A program made the translations under genes and the position numbers. From positions 3,135,001-3,199,000 of the forward strand of contig JAWQUS010000020.1 in assembly GCA_036365455.1 (NCBI GenBank): a stretch of 64,000 nt of DNA, read 5' to 3'. Each line of letters starts with the position of its first letter. Positions within the stretch are counted from its first letter, which is position 1. Source of the stretch: Macrosoma leucophasiata (lineage: Eukaryota; Arthropoda; Insecta; Lepidoptera; Hedylidae). Shown one piece after another: positions 43,001 through 53,815 of the stretch. Below the pieces are notes generated by a model. The model was not told where the DNA came from. It worked only from the letters and a program-made list of their open reading frames with translations, and did not search any database.

Positions 43001-44719
43001 TATTTGTTCAGAACATAAAATTTCCCAAAATACGTCAGCGCCTAGTAACAAATCAATTTTTGAAGGTATATGATAAGTACAATCCGCTAAAGTTAAATTT
43101 TTCGGCAAATTAATCTTTGATATATCAACCTTATGAGTTGGAAGCGAACTAGTTATGTCATTGATAACAAATACATTGACTGACGTGCTAAATGCGTTTG
43201 TCCGGGACTGTACTTGAATACTGCAACGCTGTAACGCTTCAAATGAGATACTGTTGATACCAGTAACGCAAACTGAGTTTACTTGTTCAGTTGGAATGCA
43301 TAGTTTATCCTTTAATTCTTGACTGCAAAAGGATGATTGTGACCCGCAGTCAAGCAAACAGCGAGCCTCAACAAATTTATTAGAATTAATACATGAAACC
43401 TTGATTATTGCTGTAGATAATAGAACTTGATTTGACACGCAAGTTGATAATGAAATTGGACTTGAAACTAACTCTTTTTGTTCATTACTTGACTTATCAA
43501 AATGCAAAAGGGAATTATGTTTGCGTTTACATATTTTGCAAGCTGTAGCTCTACATTGTGGGGCTAAATGTCCGCTACGGAGGCAATTGATACAATGCCG
43601 TCGTTTTAAAATAGAATTCAATCTCTCCTCCGGTGACATTGCCAAAAATTGTTTACAATAATAAATTAAATGCTCACCTTTGCATATAAAACACATTGAA
43701 TAGTTTTTATCACTCTCATAGGTATTAGCAACGAACGATCTTTGTTGTTTGTTTAACTGTTTAACATGCAGAAGCTGCGGCTGATGCTGCGATTGCTGCT
43801 GCTCATAAACCTTGCTACTTGACCCTGTAGCCTCAAGTACATCGGCCCTGTTTCGCAAGAATGTATAAAAATTATCTAACTTAGGTAACTCTGTTAAAGA
43901 TCCTTTAAATTCTTCCCACTTAGCGCCTGTAATCCTATCCAACTTACTAGAAAATAAAAATATAATTAAAGTATCCCAGTTCTCAGTTTTTTCTCCGAGA
44001 CTGGATAAAGCCCTAAGGTGTTTAGCAATATGATCAACAAGTGTACGCAGAGAATATTCTCCAGTAATACTTGGTACGTCAAAAAGAGCCTTAAGGTGAG
44101 TAAACACAAGCTTACGTTTGTCATTATAGCGATCACACAAGAGGTTCCAAGCTACTTCATAATTTTGGCTAGAAATTTCTAAACTGGCTATCACAGCTGC
44201 CGCAGAACCGGTAAGTGCACCCTTCAAATATTGATACTTGTTTACACTTGCTATCAATTCATTGTTGTGAATCAACGAAGAAAAAGTATCATGAAATTCC
44301 AACCAATCAGATACGTCACCTGAGAAATTAGGTATTTTAATTTGTGGTAACTTGACATTTGTATTCTGAACCGTTGCATTAGAACCTGAACTTTGTGTAT
44401 CTACCTCTACGCTATTGTTATAATTTTCAAGAATATCATGAGTCTCAGCAATACACCCATAAAATCTGTTCTCGCTGGACTCCCTTTCCACTTGATTTTC
44501 AGGACTGTCATTCTTAATTTCTATGTTAGTTTGAATTAAATCGTATTCTTCGAAAAGTTTCTCTAATTTTTTTAACCTAGTTTTTGTTTCATGAACCTTA
44601 ATTTTAGTTAAAATAGGTAATAATTTTAAGTCTTCTATGTATTTCTCAAAAGTTGTAAGCCTCCCTTTAATTGACGCCCTTTTGGCCTTTAAATCTCTTA
44701 AATCATCTGTGCCAGTCAT
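40082..44719 (-). CDS. BEL/Pao gag-pol polyprotein, truncated by a frameshift
   Basis: 1545 residues. Gag-type region with FSGDVSDWLEFHDTFSSLIH near residue 135, two zinc-finger blocks near 343 (CFICKGEH) and 376 (CINCLRSGHLAPQC), protease-like CLLDCGSQSSFC near 456 (Cys in the usual Ser position of DSG), RT with YIDDLITG near 861, RNase H with IFSDASMSAYAA near 1043, then integrase with the HHCC finger (HIRLMHAG ... CNQCVIC). The integrase triad is in TGTDYAGPF (~1413), CDNGTNF (~1483) and GLYEAAVKS (~1527). The frame stops right after HLKRVVG because the TAGG unit is repeated at about 40083-40095. The rest of pol continues at 39591-40081. Expression would give a protein lacking the integrase end. 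Confidence 0.93.
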   Translation of the reverse strand: MTGTDDLRDLKAKRASIKGRLTTFEKYIEDLKLLPILTKIKVHETKTRLKKLEKLFEEYDLIQTNIEIKNDSPENQVERESSENRFYGCIAETHDILENYNNSVEVDTQSSGSNATVQNTNVKLPQIKIPNFSGDVSDWLEFHDTFSSLIHNNELIASVNKYQYLKGALTGSAAAVIASLEISSQNYEVAWNLLCDRYNDKRKLVFTHLKALFDVPSITGEYSLRTLVDHIAKHLRALSSLGEKTENWDTLIIFLFSSKLDRITGAKWEEFKGSLTELPKLDNFYTFLRNRADVLEATGSSSKVYEQQQSQHQPQLLHVKQLNKQQRSFVANTYESDKNYSMCFICKGEHLIYYCKQFLAMSPEERLNSILKRRHCINCLRSGHLAPQCRATACKICKRKHNSLLHFDKSSNEQKELVSSPISLSTCVSNQVLLSTAIIKVSCINSNKFVEARCLLDCGSQSSFCSQELKDKLCIPTEQVNSVCVTGINSISFEALQRCSIQVQSRTNAFSTSVNVFVINDITSSLPTHKVDISKINLPKNLTLADCTYHIPSKIDLLLGADVFWEILCSEQIKLGPNLPIIQNSMFGWLISGPVMCNSNSISNKSSIVCNFSQEIRAQLNKFWELEEVPYTPVLSQEEIECERHFIENTRRLDDGRFCVTLPLKTDPEKLGDSYYISKKRFESLERRFHRQPDVKTQYVNFINEYETLGHLSRCERPGNAAFFLPHHPVLKEQSESTKCRVVFDGSCKTSSGLSLNDILMVGPTLQDDIFSILIRLRQHAYIFTGDIEKFYRQILIEPKQRHLQTILWRVNEGEFLKYLQLNTVTYGTSSAPYLSTRCVVQLAIECKDSLISDIIRHDLYIDDLITGYSNEDELCNIYKRVTAQQASAGFNLRKIKSNSSSLLNLISENSKNCNLQENLKLSMVTNTLGIEWDPNLDSIIIAVEKSSKLLTQQCNNIITKRIVLSVSSSIFDPLGLLSVCVIMCKIILQKLWLEQIGWDDQIPQDILEKWQKVINNLKSIERLAIPRQAICSNFVKVELHIFSDASMSAYAACVYARSVDNLGHITVRLLCAKTKVVPLKTSTIPRLELCGAVLAARLYKKVINSLRCSLDYQYFWCDSNVVLGWLNTPPHKLSTFVSHRIAEINELCSNNCVWLYIPSSLNPADLASRGVYPEEVTNLSLWWEGPAYLQAEQADWPPQPFADSQAVLPEVKVHFSNVDAVQKAFIDFKRYSKFVKLRRIFAYVIRFVENCRSSVKKIGPLTVEELDSSESKLALLAQHESFSHYNNNFNKLPALYNLTPYVDKIGLIRVGGRIQNSNYEFDKKHPILLDGKHHYTHLIMNYYHIRLMHAGPQLLLSTVKELYWPINGRNLAKRVCNQCVICRRMKGAVVKQIMGNLPQKRLTPGFPFEITGTDYAGPFLFLNRRGRGAKLTICYLCVFICFKVKAVHLELVSDLTTEAFVLALRRFMSRRGKPREIFCDNGTNFVGANREIAALVKQCSESVSDLANEGIKFKFSPVYAPNFGGLYEAAVKSAKFHLKRVVGR

Positions 44720-45008
44720 TTTAATGAAGATAAGATAACAATATAAATACCTTTACTTGAAGCAAACCTCTTAAAAGCAGCTGTGATGTTGAAAAGCGTT
44801 GATATATTTGTATAGTTGATCCTATGCGGCAGGTAGGTATTTAATGCGCATGCATCAATTCCTGGAATTGATACGAATTATAAATAAATCTCACTTGAAA
44901 TAATAGGCAATGAAGCAAAAATTGGTATGAAAAATAAAGTTGCTGTGGTGGGAAGGTATTTAATGCGCATGCATTGCATTGCATGGATCACGTCGGGGTC
45001 ACCAAAAA
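44720..45008 (-). promoter_or_regulatory. BEL leader and primer-binding region
   Basis: Between the 5' LTR and the gag start. Just inside the LTR the minus strand reads TTTTTGGTGACCCCGACGTG, the likely primer-binding site (tRNA not assigned). A 20-bp direct repeat GGTATTTAATGCGCATGCAT lies at 44836-44855 and 44955-44974 (as read on the plus strand). Confidence 0.5.
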
Positions 45009-45223
45009 TGTTGCGGATCTTCAAAATAATGTAGTCATGAACTTGGTAAAATAATATATTTTCTTGAGAATAAAAAGTACATAGATATTGATAGATTGTT
45101 TAAATATAGTAATAACACGTCCGTTGCCATGGCGATTGGAAAAGAGAATGCGGAGCCCCCCTTCGCGCCCCGCCACCTCTCCGCCGAGTCGTCTATTGCA
45201 TAGATAGTGTTGTTCCTCGAACA
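45009..45223 (-). repeat. 5' LTR of the BEL element
   Basis: 215 bp, nearly identical to 39308-39522. Should carry the element promoter. The minus open frame 45021-45224 is only LTR sequence. Confidence 0.93.
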
Positions 45224-45227
45224 ACTT

Positions 45228-46217
45228 AAAATTTTGATATATAATTTTTTTTAATTTAATAGTTATTAAATTTTATATTAGAATTTTAAAAAGCTTGTGA
45301 CTGAAAACTAATTTATGAGTGGGTAATTGAATGTGTTTTAATCACATCTACATTATGCCTGGTTTGCACCATCTTAGAGCAACCGAGGCTAAGTAGTGCT
45401 TAACACAAATTAGATAGGTACTTATTTATTTGTATTATTTTGTGTGATGGACACAAAATAATGTTCCTAGTTGGTTATTTTCCCCGATTAATTAAAATTT
45501 GAAGGTCTTATTTTGTTAACCTTACAACCCACCGGTCAGAGCAATTTTAATTAAATAGATGGAAAACTGTACTAATATGAGTACCACCTGATTTCCCTCT
45601 AGAGTTACCATTTTATTTGATATTATTAACGATTCTTGTTAGTATAATTGACATTTTGATAATTGCTTATAAAAACTGTCGACACTTCTATTCGTCACAT
45701 AGCAATTATTTTATATATTATGGTTTTTTGAGTTATGGATCATTAACGTAATATAATTTATCAAAATGTGTTGTCAACACAAAAATCTGAATACCAAAAC
45801 AATAGAAATAGCATGTTGCTAAAAACGATAGCTAAAATGTCGCTGGTATGTACCTCTTTTCCCTAATACATACACGAATAGTAACTATGTACATACCTAC
45901 TCAATTAAACTAAGGTTCAAAATACATTTTAATACGTTTCACTTATCGATATTTTTTTTTTTTTTTCCTTAATGGCAACCGCCAGGAGGCATTATCGATA
46001 TTTGTATATATGACAAGATTTGACAGATCAATGGAATTGGTGTCGAATACTGTCGAAGCGACACCAATTTGTAGCGACAAGTTCACCTGATCATGGCACT
46101 TCTATAGTCCTGTTCTTTAGTTTTCCGAGGTTGTAAGGCTCTGGCTTAATTTATCAACACATTCCAGAATCATAATATAATCCGGAGCTAAGATGTCAAA
46201 GATAATATAAATCTCTA
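45228..46217. other. AT-rich non-coding stretch
   Basis: A T-run at 45951-45966. No gene. Confidence 0.4.
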
Positions 46218-46384
46218 AGCCTGGGTTGCGCCACGACTTTTGTTAAAGCTAAAGTAATTTTTCACATTTCACATTTAGCATTTCACATCCTGCTCTAACT
46301 TTAACAGATTTCTTTGAGTTAGAAAAAGATGTGAAAAGTTAAAATAACTTTAACTTTAACAAAAGTCGTGGTGCAACCCAGGCT
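46218..46384. mobile_element. MITE (AGCCTGGGTTGC family), intact
   Basis: AGCCTGGGTTGCGCCACGAC at the left, the inverse of AGCCTGGGTTGCACCACGAC at the right, then TTTTGTTAAAG on both sides. 167 bp, foldback nearly throughout. It shows the unbroken form of the element at 5103-5573. Confidence 0.8.
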
Positions 46385-46626
46385 AAATATAACCACCTTT
46401 ATGAGGCGGATCTCCATACAAATATATCTAATCGTATGGCTCAGAACGATACAAACTTGACAGGATAACGTAATTCCATGCAGCATATTATTATTTAAAG
46501 ATGAAGCCAGAAATACGAATCACAGCTTGAGTTAAATAAATACGTACAACGTCTGTGGTCCGATCTCTCTTTCTGTATCTCTTGGTATCTTCTTATTTTA
46601 TCATATCTATAAAAATAAAGTGGGAC

Positions 46627-46912
46627 TATACACTTTCTACTGGTAGTTGAGTTCTACTGCAAGAGCTTGAGGTAGTAGGCACCACCGCATTACCTAATCA
46701 ATCTGCCGCTAAATGGTAGTGTTCAGCACTATCGTGTTCCGGTTAGTTAGTTAGTAGTAATAATTATCACAGAGACATAACAACTTAGGTCTCAGGGGTG
46801 GTAACACATCTGAATTTTGATCTTTGGTTTTGGTGTAAATGGTCTTAGTCTGCAGTCATCACTTAACATCAATGTGAACTGCATGCTGGTTTGCAAACTT
46901 TATTACACAAAA
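46627..46912 (+). repeat. Repeat family A, full copy
   Basis: From CTACTGGTAGTTGAGTTC through 'ctatcgtgttccggttag' and 'catcacttaacatcaatgtg' to 'tgctggtttgcaaactttat' and an A-rich end. Confidence 0.7.
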
Positions 46913-47516
46913 ACAGTGCGAGCTGTGACTTAATTACTGCGTATTTCATACTGTTGATAACTATTGGCATTATTTTTGTCAGGTTGGTATTATTCTGAGC
47001 CACCCGATTGGTGCATATTTTATTTAAAAGTTTCGCCACTTATACGAAGGGTCTTTGGGTAAAAATTAATGGCTCTAAAAACTGGGTTCAATTGTTTTTG
47101 TAACAGGGACATCAGGGATTACAATAACTATTATTTTTCTTTCTTTCTTTCTATTATTATCTTAGTAATACATTTAGGAAATAAAACAATAATTTCGGAT
47201 CGGTGTTTACAAGTAAATAATGAAACTAGTTTTTTTCAGAATTGTATCTGAGATGAATTTAATAATTTATCATCTAAGTAATAAGCATAACATTCTCCCA
47301 TTTGCAATCTGTTAAGAATAAAATTTTCAATCCTTAAATCTAATTGACTAGAAACAAAGACTGGAAGTTTATTTAAAATACAATAATGCAATAATTAACA
47401 AATGTTTTATGTACTTATTAGTTTAATCATTAAAAATATTTAACATTCAGGAGTATCTTAAAATTAAGTCAATTGAAAGTTGTCTTAAATATTCTTTGTT
47501 TGACTGACTTACTGAC
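46913..47516. other. AT-rich non-coding stretch
   Basis: Nothing recognised. Confidence 0.4.
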
Positions 47517-47933
47517 AGGCTCGAACATCTGAGCCTGCGCCGAGACATTGGAAGTCTTTGCGTTTTATACCGTCTCTACAACGGCGAGTGCTCTGTTGAA
47601 CTGTTCGACATGGTGCCACCGTCTCTTTTCCTACACCGTACTACCCGCCGAAGAGAGAAGTTCTACCCTCACCGACTGGACACCTGGCAATGTTCAACGG
47701 TACGGTTCTCACGTTCGTTTTTGTCCAGAACGTGTGAAATTGTGGAATGAGCTTCCCTCGGAGGTGTTCCCTCGGTGCTACAATATGGGGTTCTTCAAAA
47801 ATGGCGTCAAAAGAGTCCTTCAGGGCTAGGAGCGCGTTGGCGACTCCCCTGGTGTTGCAAATGTTCATAGGCGACGGTGACTACTTTCCATCAGGTGGCC
47901 CGTCTGCTTGTCGGTCAATCCCAAAAAAAAAAA
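47517..47933 (+). pseudogene. CR1-like LINE, 3' fragment
   Basis: Encodes, in shifting frames, the RT C-terminal motifs LRRDIGSLCVLYRLYNGECS, then VRFCPERVKLWNELPSEVFP, MGFFKNGVKR, and the 3' end 'ccatcaggtggcccgtctgc' followed by an A-run (47923-47933). At least two frame changes. 5'-truncated insertion. Confidence 0.8.
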
Positions 47934-48115
47934 GTAATACTTACATGTGTTTCTAAAATGATCCTACAGAGTCAATTAAAATTGGTTACAATTGTTGATA
48001 ATTTCGGGACTCCATTTTGAAATCGTTATAAAATTTCACATAGTTTGTGAATAGTGAGTAAATGTATGATTTCGCTACGTAAAAAAGCCGACAGAGGTAA
48101 GTAAAAACGTAACGT

Positions 48116-48308
48116 AACTTCACGCCTGTAATCCCCGAAGGGGTAGGCACTTTACCTAACTTCGAGGTACTAGGAAATTTCCAGAAAATGGAAAAATCCC
48201 AAGAGAACCAGAGATAAAGGACTACACCATTCTCTGATAACCCCCGACCCGGGAATCGAACCCAGGACCTCAGCGTAGTAGTAGTGACCACTAGGCTGCC
48301 GAGGCAGT
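48116..48308 (-). repeat. tRNA-derived SINE (family B), internally deleted
   Basis: The RTE-like 3' end (inverse) is at 48117-48150, then a deletion of the middle, then the body and the box B/box A head (to 48308). Confidence 0.7.
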
Positions 48309-48595
48309 TAAATAATACAGTGATTGATTTACCGCATCATCTTTTTAGTCAAATGAACCAATCTCTTACAATATTTCAACTTATAGTATTTTTCTTGGTC
48401 GTAATACCTTTGCAACTGATAACCTCTTGAAATGTCAATTGAAATATGAAAATAAATCATTAAAAGGTCAAAGCTGACAGCTGAAATGCTGACAGAAGCT
48501 TAAATGAATAAATGAATAAAAAGGTGAACGCACACTAATCCGAGCCAAACGTTTCGAACGAATCGCAGTATCCACGCCGAAAGAATCGACTGGCA

Positions 48596-48945
48596 TACTG
48601 GTGGTGCATATTGATTGCGCGGGCACCATAGACAGGCATATTAGTAGGCAGCATTACCTAATCTTCTTGCTACTAAATGGTAGGTAGTGTTCAGCACTAT
48701 TATGTTTAGGTCAGGTGAAAATATAACAGCTTACGCTTCTAACGCACGCTCTGGTTTATAAGTAGATCTGGTTTGTACGGCCCTGTGATTTCCGGAACAG
48801 AGGCATAACACTTTTGGCCTCAGGAGTGGTAACGCATCTGCATTTTGAACTTGGTCTTTGTGTGGGTATATAGGCTGCAGTCATCACTTAACATAAATGT
48901 GAACTACGTGCTTGTTTACCACTTCCATTACATAAAAAAGGTAAG
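48596..48945 (+). repeat. Repeat family A, with inserted bases
   Basis: Starts near 'actggtggtgcatattgatt'. The middle is expanded around 48720-48780. It ends 'cgtgcttgtttaccacttcc' and A-run. Confidence 0.6.
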
Positions 48946-49959
48946 TACTCAATATTTTATTGCACCATAATGTACAAAAAGGTGTTGGTGGATTACAGTG
49001 TTATCAATTGTATGCCTACTTGTCTTCACTTTATGCCGTAAAGAATTCAACGAGAGTGAACGAATCGTGCCCAAAAAAAAAATACAGAAGTAGTAGGTAT
49101 GTACCTACTGGTACGTTGCTCTGTCGGTTCGCATTTGATCTCATTATTTGCGCGGATTTTGATCACGTCATCCGAATCCATCTCGGATTTCTGAGGTTTT
49201 GTCATATTCGGACGATTCGACGTTTTGGGCTTGGATAAGTGTGCATTCGCCTTAGAGTCGATAATTACGACTGCGTATCAAACAATTTGCTATCGATTCT
49301 ATCACAATTTACCGGGTTAAATAAATATTAAGGTTTTCTAAGAGAAGAAAAAGAGCTCATACTGGGTTTCGTTCGTAGCGGAGTTTTCCTCAGTAGTGAC
49401 TGCACTTGTAACTCTGCTAATAAACAAACCTGTGATAATAATAATGTCTAATAACTCTGTGAATAACTTAGATTATGATTTCGACTAATATTTTTTTCTT
49501 TTTCTTCTTAACTAGTTTTTGAAAGGAAGGAATTTTTCTCTTGAGTTTTTGTTTAACTTTTATTTTATGTAACAGTTTTAATAAGTTTATTTATTTATTT
49601 CATAGAAGTTTAAATGAGTTTAATTATTTAATATAAAATAACAATCAACAAATTTACAATCCTTGAGTATCCTTTTGAGCAAAATAATTTGCTGGTGTAA
49701 GGAGAACCCGCTCTTTTTCACATAAAACCATTCGAAATAACCATATGTTCAAATGATGAACGATACTAGATGAAATAAATTAAAAAATAATTAAATAAAA
49801 TATTAAAAACATTGTATAACATTATATATAGGATCAACATAAAATTAATTCTAAATCATAAATAAAATCTAATTTAGCTTAGTTGTTCACTCTATTGATT
49901 CTTAATGACTTTTCGAAAACCGTTGTTAAATCTTACTCGAAATAAAAATACTATCACAG
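48946..49959. other. AT-rich non-coding stretch
   Basis: Frame 48960-49238 has no recognised product. Confidence 0.4.
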
Positions 49960-50110
49960 AGACATAAATTAGGTCTCAAGGGTTTTTACCTCTGGTTTTT
50001 GTGTAGACGTCTATAGGCTGCAGTCATCGCTTAACATAAATGTGAGCATGCAGCTCACATTGATGTTAAGCTTATATATCCGCTTGTTTGCTACCTTCCT
50101 TACATAAAAA
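49960..50110 (+). repeat. Repeat family A, 3' part
   Basis: 'tcacagagacataaattagg', 'ggctgcagtcatcgcttaac', then a partial tandem duplication of the 3' block ('gcagctcacattgatgttaa') and 'ttgtttgctaccttccttac'. Confidence 0.6.
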
Positions 50111-50591
50111 AATATAGTTTTTATTTTTTGTTTTTCAAAATTTTGAAAGGGCATATGATTTTCTATGGAGATATTCCCGTTAATATACTTGTGATTTTTT
50201 ATTTTGCTTGTAACATAATCACTTTGTTGGTGTGACAAATAAAAAAAAACATTAGTTTGAGTTTGAGACTAAACTATCTAGACCGCTAATGTCATAAATA
50301 TACCTAATTATCTTTATGTTTTAAGTAAGGTATCAAATAAGGCTCATCATAAAGTGACCGCGAAAGAGATCAGTCGCGAATGTATCATGCCTTTTATCTG
50401 TAAATTCCTTAAACATACTTATTTAATTGAACTAATGACTCGTTTATCAAATAATTAGACAAAAAAGCGTCGAGATTATAACAGTCGTCCAAAGAACTGG
50501 TTTTATAATTGCGGTGGTCGCAGCGACACCTTATAAATAGGTACTTGACATTGGTAGGTACACACGTTTGACAAGCGTTTGACGGTTACGT
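50111..50591. other. Non-coding stretch
   Basis: Nothing recognised. Confidence 0.4.
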
Positions 50592-50599
50592 GTGGCAAA

Positions 50600-51252
50600 T
50601 AGGGATGCAAACATAGACGTAACAGAAAAAGAAAACGATGGTTAAAACATAATTGAGAAAACATTGTCGGATAAAAACATCACCCAGAAAACATCGCTGA
50701 CAAAAAATCGATGACTATAAATATCGATGGATAAAAATATCGATATTTAGTAAAAACAGCTTTTGCTTTTTAATTAACTGTCAAAATTTACTTTTTTACT
50801 AAATGTGATAAAACTTTAGGGTTAACAAAATAAACAAAAGCTTTTATTACCACAGTATAAAGTGCTTAAGTGTCCCTAAAGTACGGCTGTAAGTCTATAA
50901 AAAAAAAAACGAGTAGTTAGATAGGTACCCACCTAATAATTATTTTACTTAGCTATTACAAGTTAGATTTCTTAAAATTACGTTCAAAAAGTTCATACAT
51001 TAAGATTTTTATGAGTAAAGATATAATAGTATGTACCTATATTCACTTCAAGTTACGGACAGCCAGCGATAATGAGTTAAAATTAGACATCTATCCAAAA
51101 TCAGAGCATATCATTAAATGCAGCAATATTAAAAACATCGTTTAGAATAACATCGATACCTCGGTTTTCAATAGTGAACACGGGTGCTAAAAATTGTTGT
51201 TTTTCGGCCAAACCATCGATATTTCTAAAACATCGTATCGTTTGCATCCCTA
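50600..51252. mobile_element. hAT-like non-autonomous element, 653 bp
   Basis: Ends TAGGGATGCAAAC and inverse GTTTGCATCCCTA, the hAT/Ac type. Flanking octamers GTGGCAAA and TTGGCAAT share the central TGGCAA, compatible with a decayed 8-bp duplication. Both subterminal regions carry many ACATCG/ATCGAT motifs. No transposase. Confidence 0.6.
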
Positions 51253-51315
51253 TTGGCAATTGTTTGGAGACACAGCGTGATCGTGTGGTGCGGCGGTGAG
51301 GGGCTGCAGGCCTAC

Positions 51316-51390
51316 CGTCCGAGGCCCGTCCACAGTAGGCCCGGATCGTGGCGGTTGGCCCCAGGATAACCGTAGGTCTCCAGGTCCGAT
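51316..51390 (-). other. Possible isolated exon
   Basis: GC-rich minus-strand segment after a CAACCGCAG acceptor, open as DLETYGYPGANRHDPGLLWT and ending at CG|GTAGGC. 75 nt, phase preserved. No family recognised; the acceptor is weak. Confidence 0.2.
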
Positions 51391-51573
51391 CTGCGGTTGT
51401 AAGATCTACGTACAACGATAATTAAGACAATGTTTTCATAATAGCTTGTAAGATTTAACTACGTAAATCTATATAAATTCTCATTTTATTTGGGACGAAA
51501 CTAATTTTTGTATGTTAGTTTTTTCCTACCGAGTTAACTAAAAACAGATATCAACTGTTGAAATTTTAAAAAA

Positions 51574-51792
51574 TCATGTTTACTGGTGTTAGAGCTCTAG
51601 TCGCGGGCGTAGGCATCACAGCATTAGGTACCTCTATCTCCCCTCTGTGGAACTGGGGAACGCTACCGGTAGCGTTCTCCACTATCGTGTTCCGGTTAGA
51701 TGGTAATGTATGGCCCCGTAATAACTATCACAGAGATGTCTATAGTCTACAGTCATCACTAAACATCGATGTGAACTGCATGCTGATGTGCG
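51574..51792 (+). repeat. Repeat family A
   Basis: From 'tttactggtgttagagctct' to 'atgtgaactgcatgctgatg', with a local deletion of the middle. Confidence 0.65.
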
Positions 51793-52318
51793 GTTAGTCA
51801 ACCGAACAATGGTGGTAAAACCAATCGAATAGAGACCACTCTATTTTAACTACCGAGTAAATGCAATAGCGTGGGATGAGCAGCAGCATTCCCCAATTAA
51901 ACTACTGCCACTTCGATCACCAATCCCCATGCCAAGTGTGGCGATTATAGCATATTCTCCTCAAAATTACTCACAACCCTGTTAGGAGCATCCTCGAGGA
52001 AGGCTTTTATCCAGTAATGGCCGTCGTTTGGCTAAAGTTATGGAGAAAGTTTCACTTTGTCTCAGTTCTTTAAAGCGAAAGCTAATATGCTATATCTATT
52101 ATTATCATTGCTCATAACCTAAAGAGTATAATGCGCCCACCTGATGTTTCCAGTAGGTCGAAGGGGACGTAATGCATGCAGTTTCCTCATTCCACTGCCA
52201 CCACCTCCACCGCCACCTGTAGGTACAAATAAAATTATTAATATTCGATTGCACCACACAGCTTTGGATAGGTAATATGGTAGAAGTTTCATTGAATTCC
52301 AGCACTGGAGCTCTCATT
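51793..52318. other. Non-coding stretch
   Basis: Contains the short 'tgccaccacctccaccgcca' run at about 52195. No gene. Confidence 0.35.
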
Positions 52319-52640
52319 ATCATCATCATTTAATGGAATACGTCCAGTGCTTCTCAAAAGCCTCACCCAGAGATTGCCATAACGAACGGCCTGATCCAGC
52401 AATTGCCCGCAACTTTCACTAAGTATTCGATCCACATCGTCAACATCGTGGAGGGTCTGTCTACGCTTTGTTTTCCGGTACGCGGTCGCCACTCGAGAAC
52501 TCTTCTGCCCCAACGGCCGTCAGTTCATCGAGCTATGTGCCCTGCCCATCGCCAATTGAGTTTCGCTATTCGGTGACCTGTGTCGGCTACTTTGGTTCTC
52601 ATGCGGATCTCCTCACTCTCTACCACCAATATATATTAGA
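52319..52640 (-). pseudogene. Second RTE family, 3' fragment
   Basis: Minus strand: EIRMRTKVADTGHRIAKLNW then RWAGHIAR, stop, TDGRWG, the conserved end of a different lepidopteran RTE family, and a tail of ATGATGATGATAATGA type at 52319-52330. Stop and frame changes. Confidence 0.7.
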
Positions 52641-53299
52641 AACCTAAACCAAAAACAACGGAATCACTCGAGTTGATAATATTTGTATAAACGAAGTATA
52701 AAGAGGTGAGACAAAATGCTGCATTTAGATTTAGTAAATTTACAATTTTGAAATCAATTACGGTCCTCATACGCTTCCGTTTTCTATTTCAATCGCCTAA
52801 CGGTCTAAGATAAATAGGTTAGGACCTATTTAGCTTAGACGTGTGTTTCACGTTAGATCGGACACGCTTGCAAAGTTTCAAGCGAGTTGCAATCAGACAT
52901 ACTGTCCCACTGTCCGACAAGCTAGGTTATTCTGTAAGACCAAACTCACTTTAGCGAAGTGAGATTTTCTCACTTCTGTTCTATCAAATTGCGAATTGCA
53001 ATTGTTTGGCATCCTCGAGATAGTTTACAATGTTTGCGTGATTGATTGATTAAAATTAAGAATATATTTAAAGCTTCAATTTAAGATATATCTATTATAT
53101 TATCTTGAACTTCATCATGGAAGATCGTTTCGTTTACCTGCGAATTGTAATAACACATACCTGTATTGAAGTTTTAGACGTCTATTGATCAATAGTATAT
53201 GTTTGGCTTCTCATTTTATTTTAATCATCTAACTCTATTGGGAGGCACTTGTGAGGTTCAAATTCTTCATCTATTTGGCTGTCATCACCAAAGTAGTTG
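52641..53299. other. Non-coding stretch
   Basis: Nothing recognised. Confidence 0.4.
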
Positions 53300-53482
53300 C
53301 TATATATGGCCAACAACCATACAGTTCACATTGTTGGTAAGTGAATGTCTTTAGCCCATATAAAGAGATACAGTAAATACCTGCCCGGAACACGATAGCG
53401 CTGAACACTACTATTTATCGGTAAGTAGATTAGGTAGTGCGATGGTGCTCATGGATATCACTGGAGCTCTACTAGCAGTAAA
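53300..53482 (-). repeat. Repeat family A, diverged
   Basis: 'cccggaacacgatagcgctg', 'gtagtgcgatggtgctc', 'actggagctctactagca'. Confidence 0.55.
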
Positions 53483-53815
53483 AAAACTGGACAGATTCTC
53501 CGACAATAAATATCATTTGTTGATTTGATTGATCGTCTCGGGGATACCTTAAAAGTCGCATGCAAACTCATTTCACTCGATCGAAGTGAGTTTTGTAATA
53601 CAGAATAACCTACAGCATTCAATAACTAAGTTTAATTAGTTGTGTGTCTGTCCATCGGGACTCAAGATCACTGTAAAAGTTATTTTTATCGCACTGATTT
53701 GATGTGCTTTGTTAGATATTAATTGAGTGTCAGGGCTTCTCGATGCAAATGTAGTTTTTTGCAGAAATAGCATTGAAATAGAACGTATTAGCTGTGTATT
53801 TTTTAATTATATGTT
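53483..53815. other. Non-coding stretch
   Basis: Nothing recognised. Confidence 0.35.

Larger units (their letters stand above)
39308..45223 (-). mobile_element. BEL/Pao LTR retrotransposon, nearly intact
   Basis: 5.9 kb element in minus orientation with 215-bp LTRs at both ends, a 289-bp leader, one gag-pol frame of 1545 codons, and a 3' remainder. Flanked by ACTT at 39304-39307 and 45224-45227 (4-bp target duplication). A purine-rich tract lies directly upstream of the 3' LTR (inverse of 39523-39537). Two substitutions between the LTRs indicate a recent insertion. Confidence 0.93.

Noticed and set aside
45021..45224. 67-residue ORF in the right LTR, repeated in the left LTR
   Set aside because: It is LTR sequence present twice; no start context and the LTR is non-coding in BEL elements.
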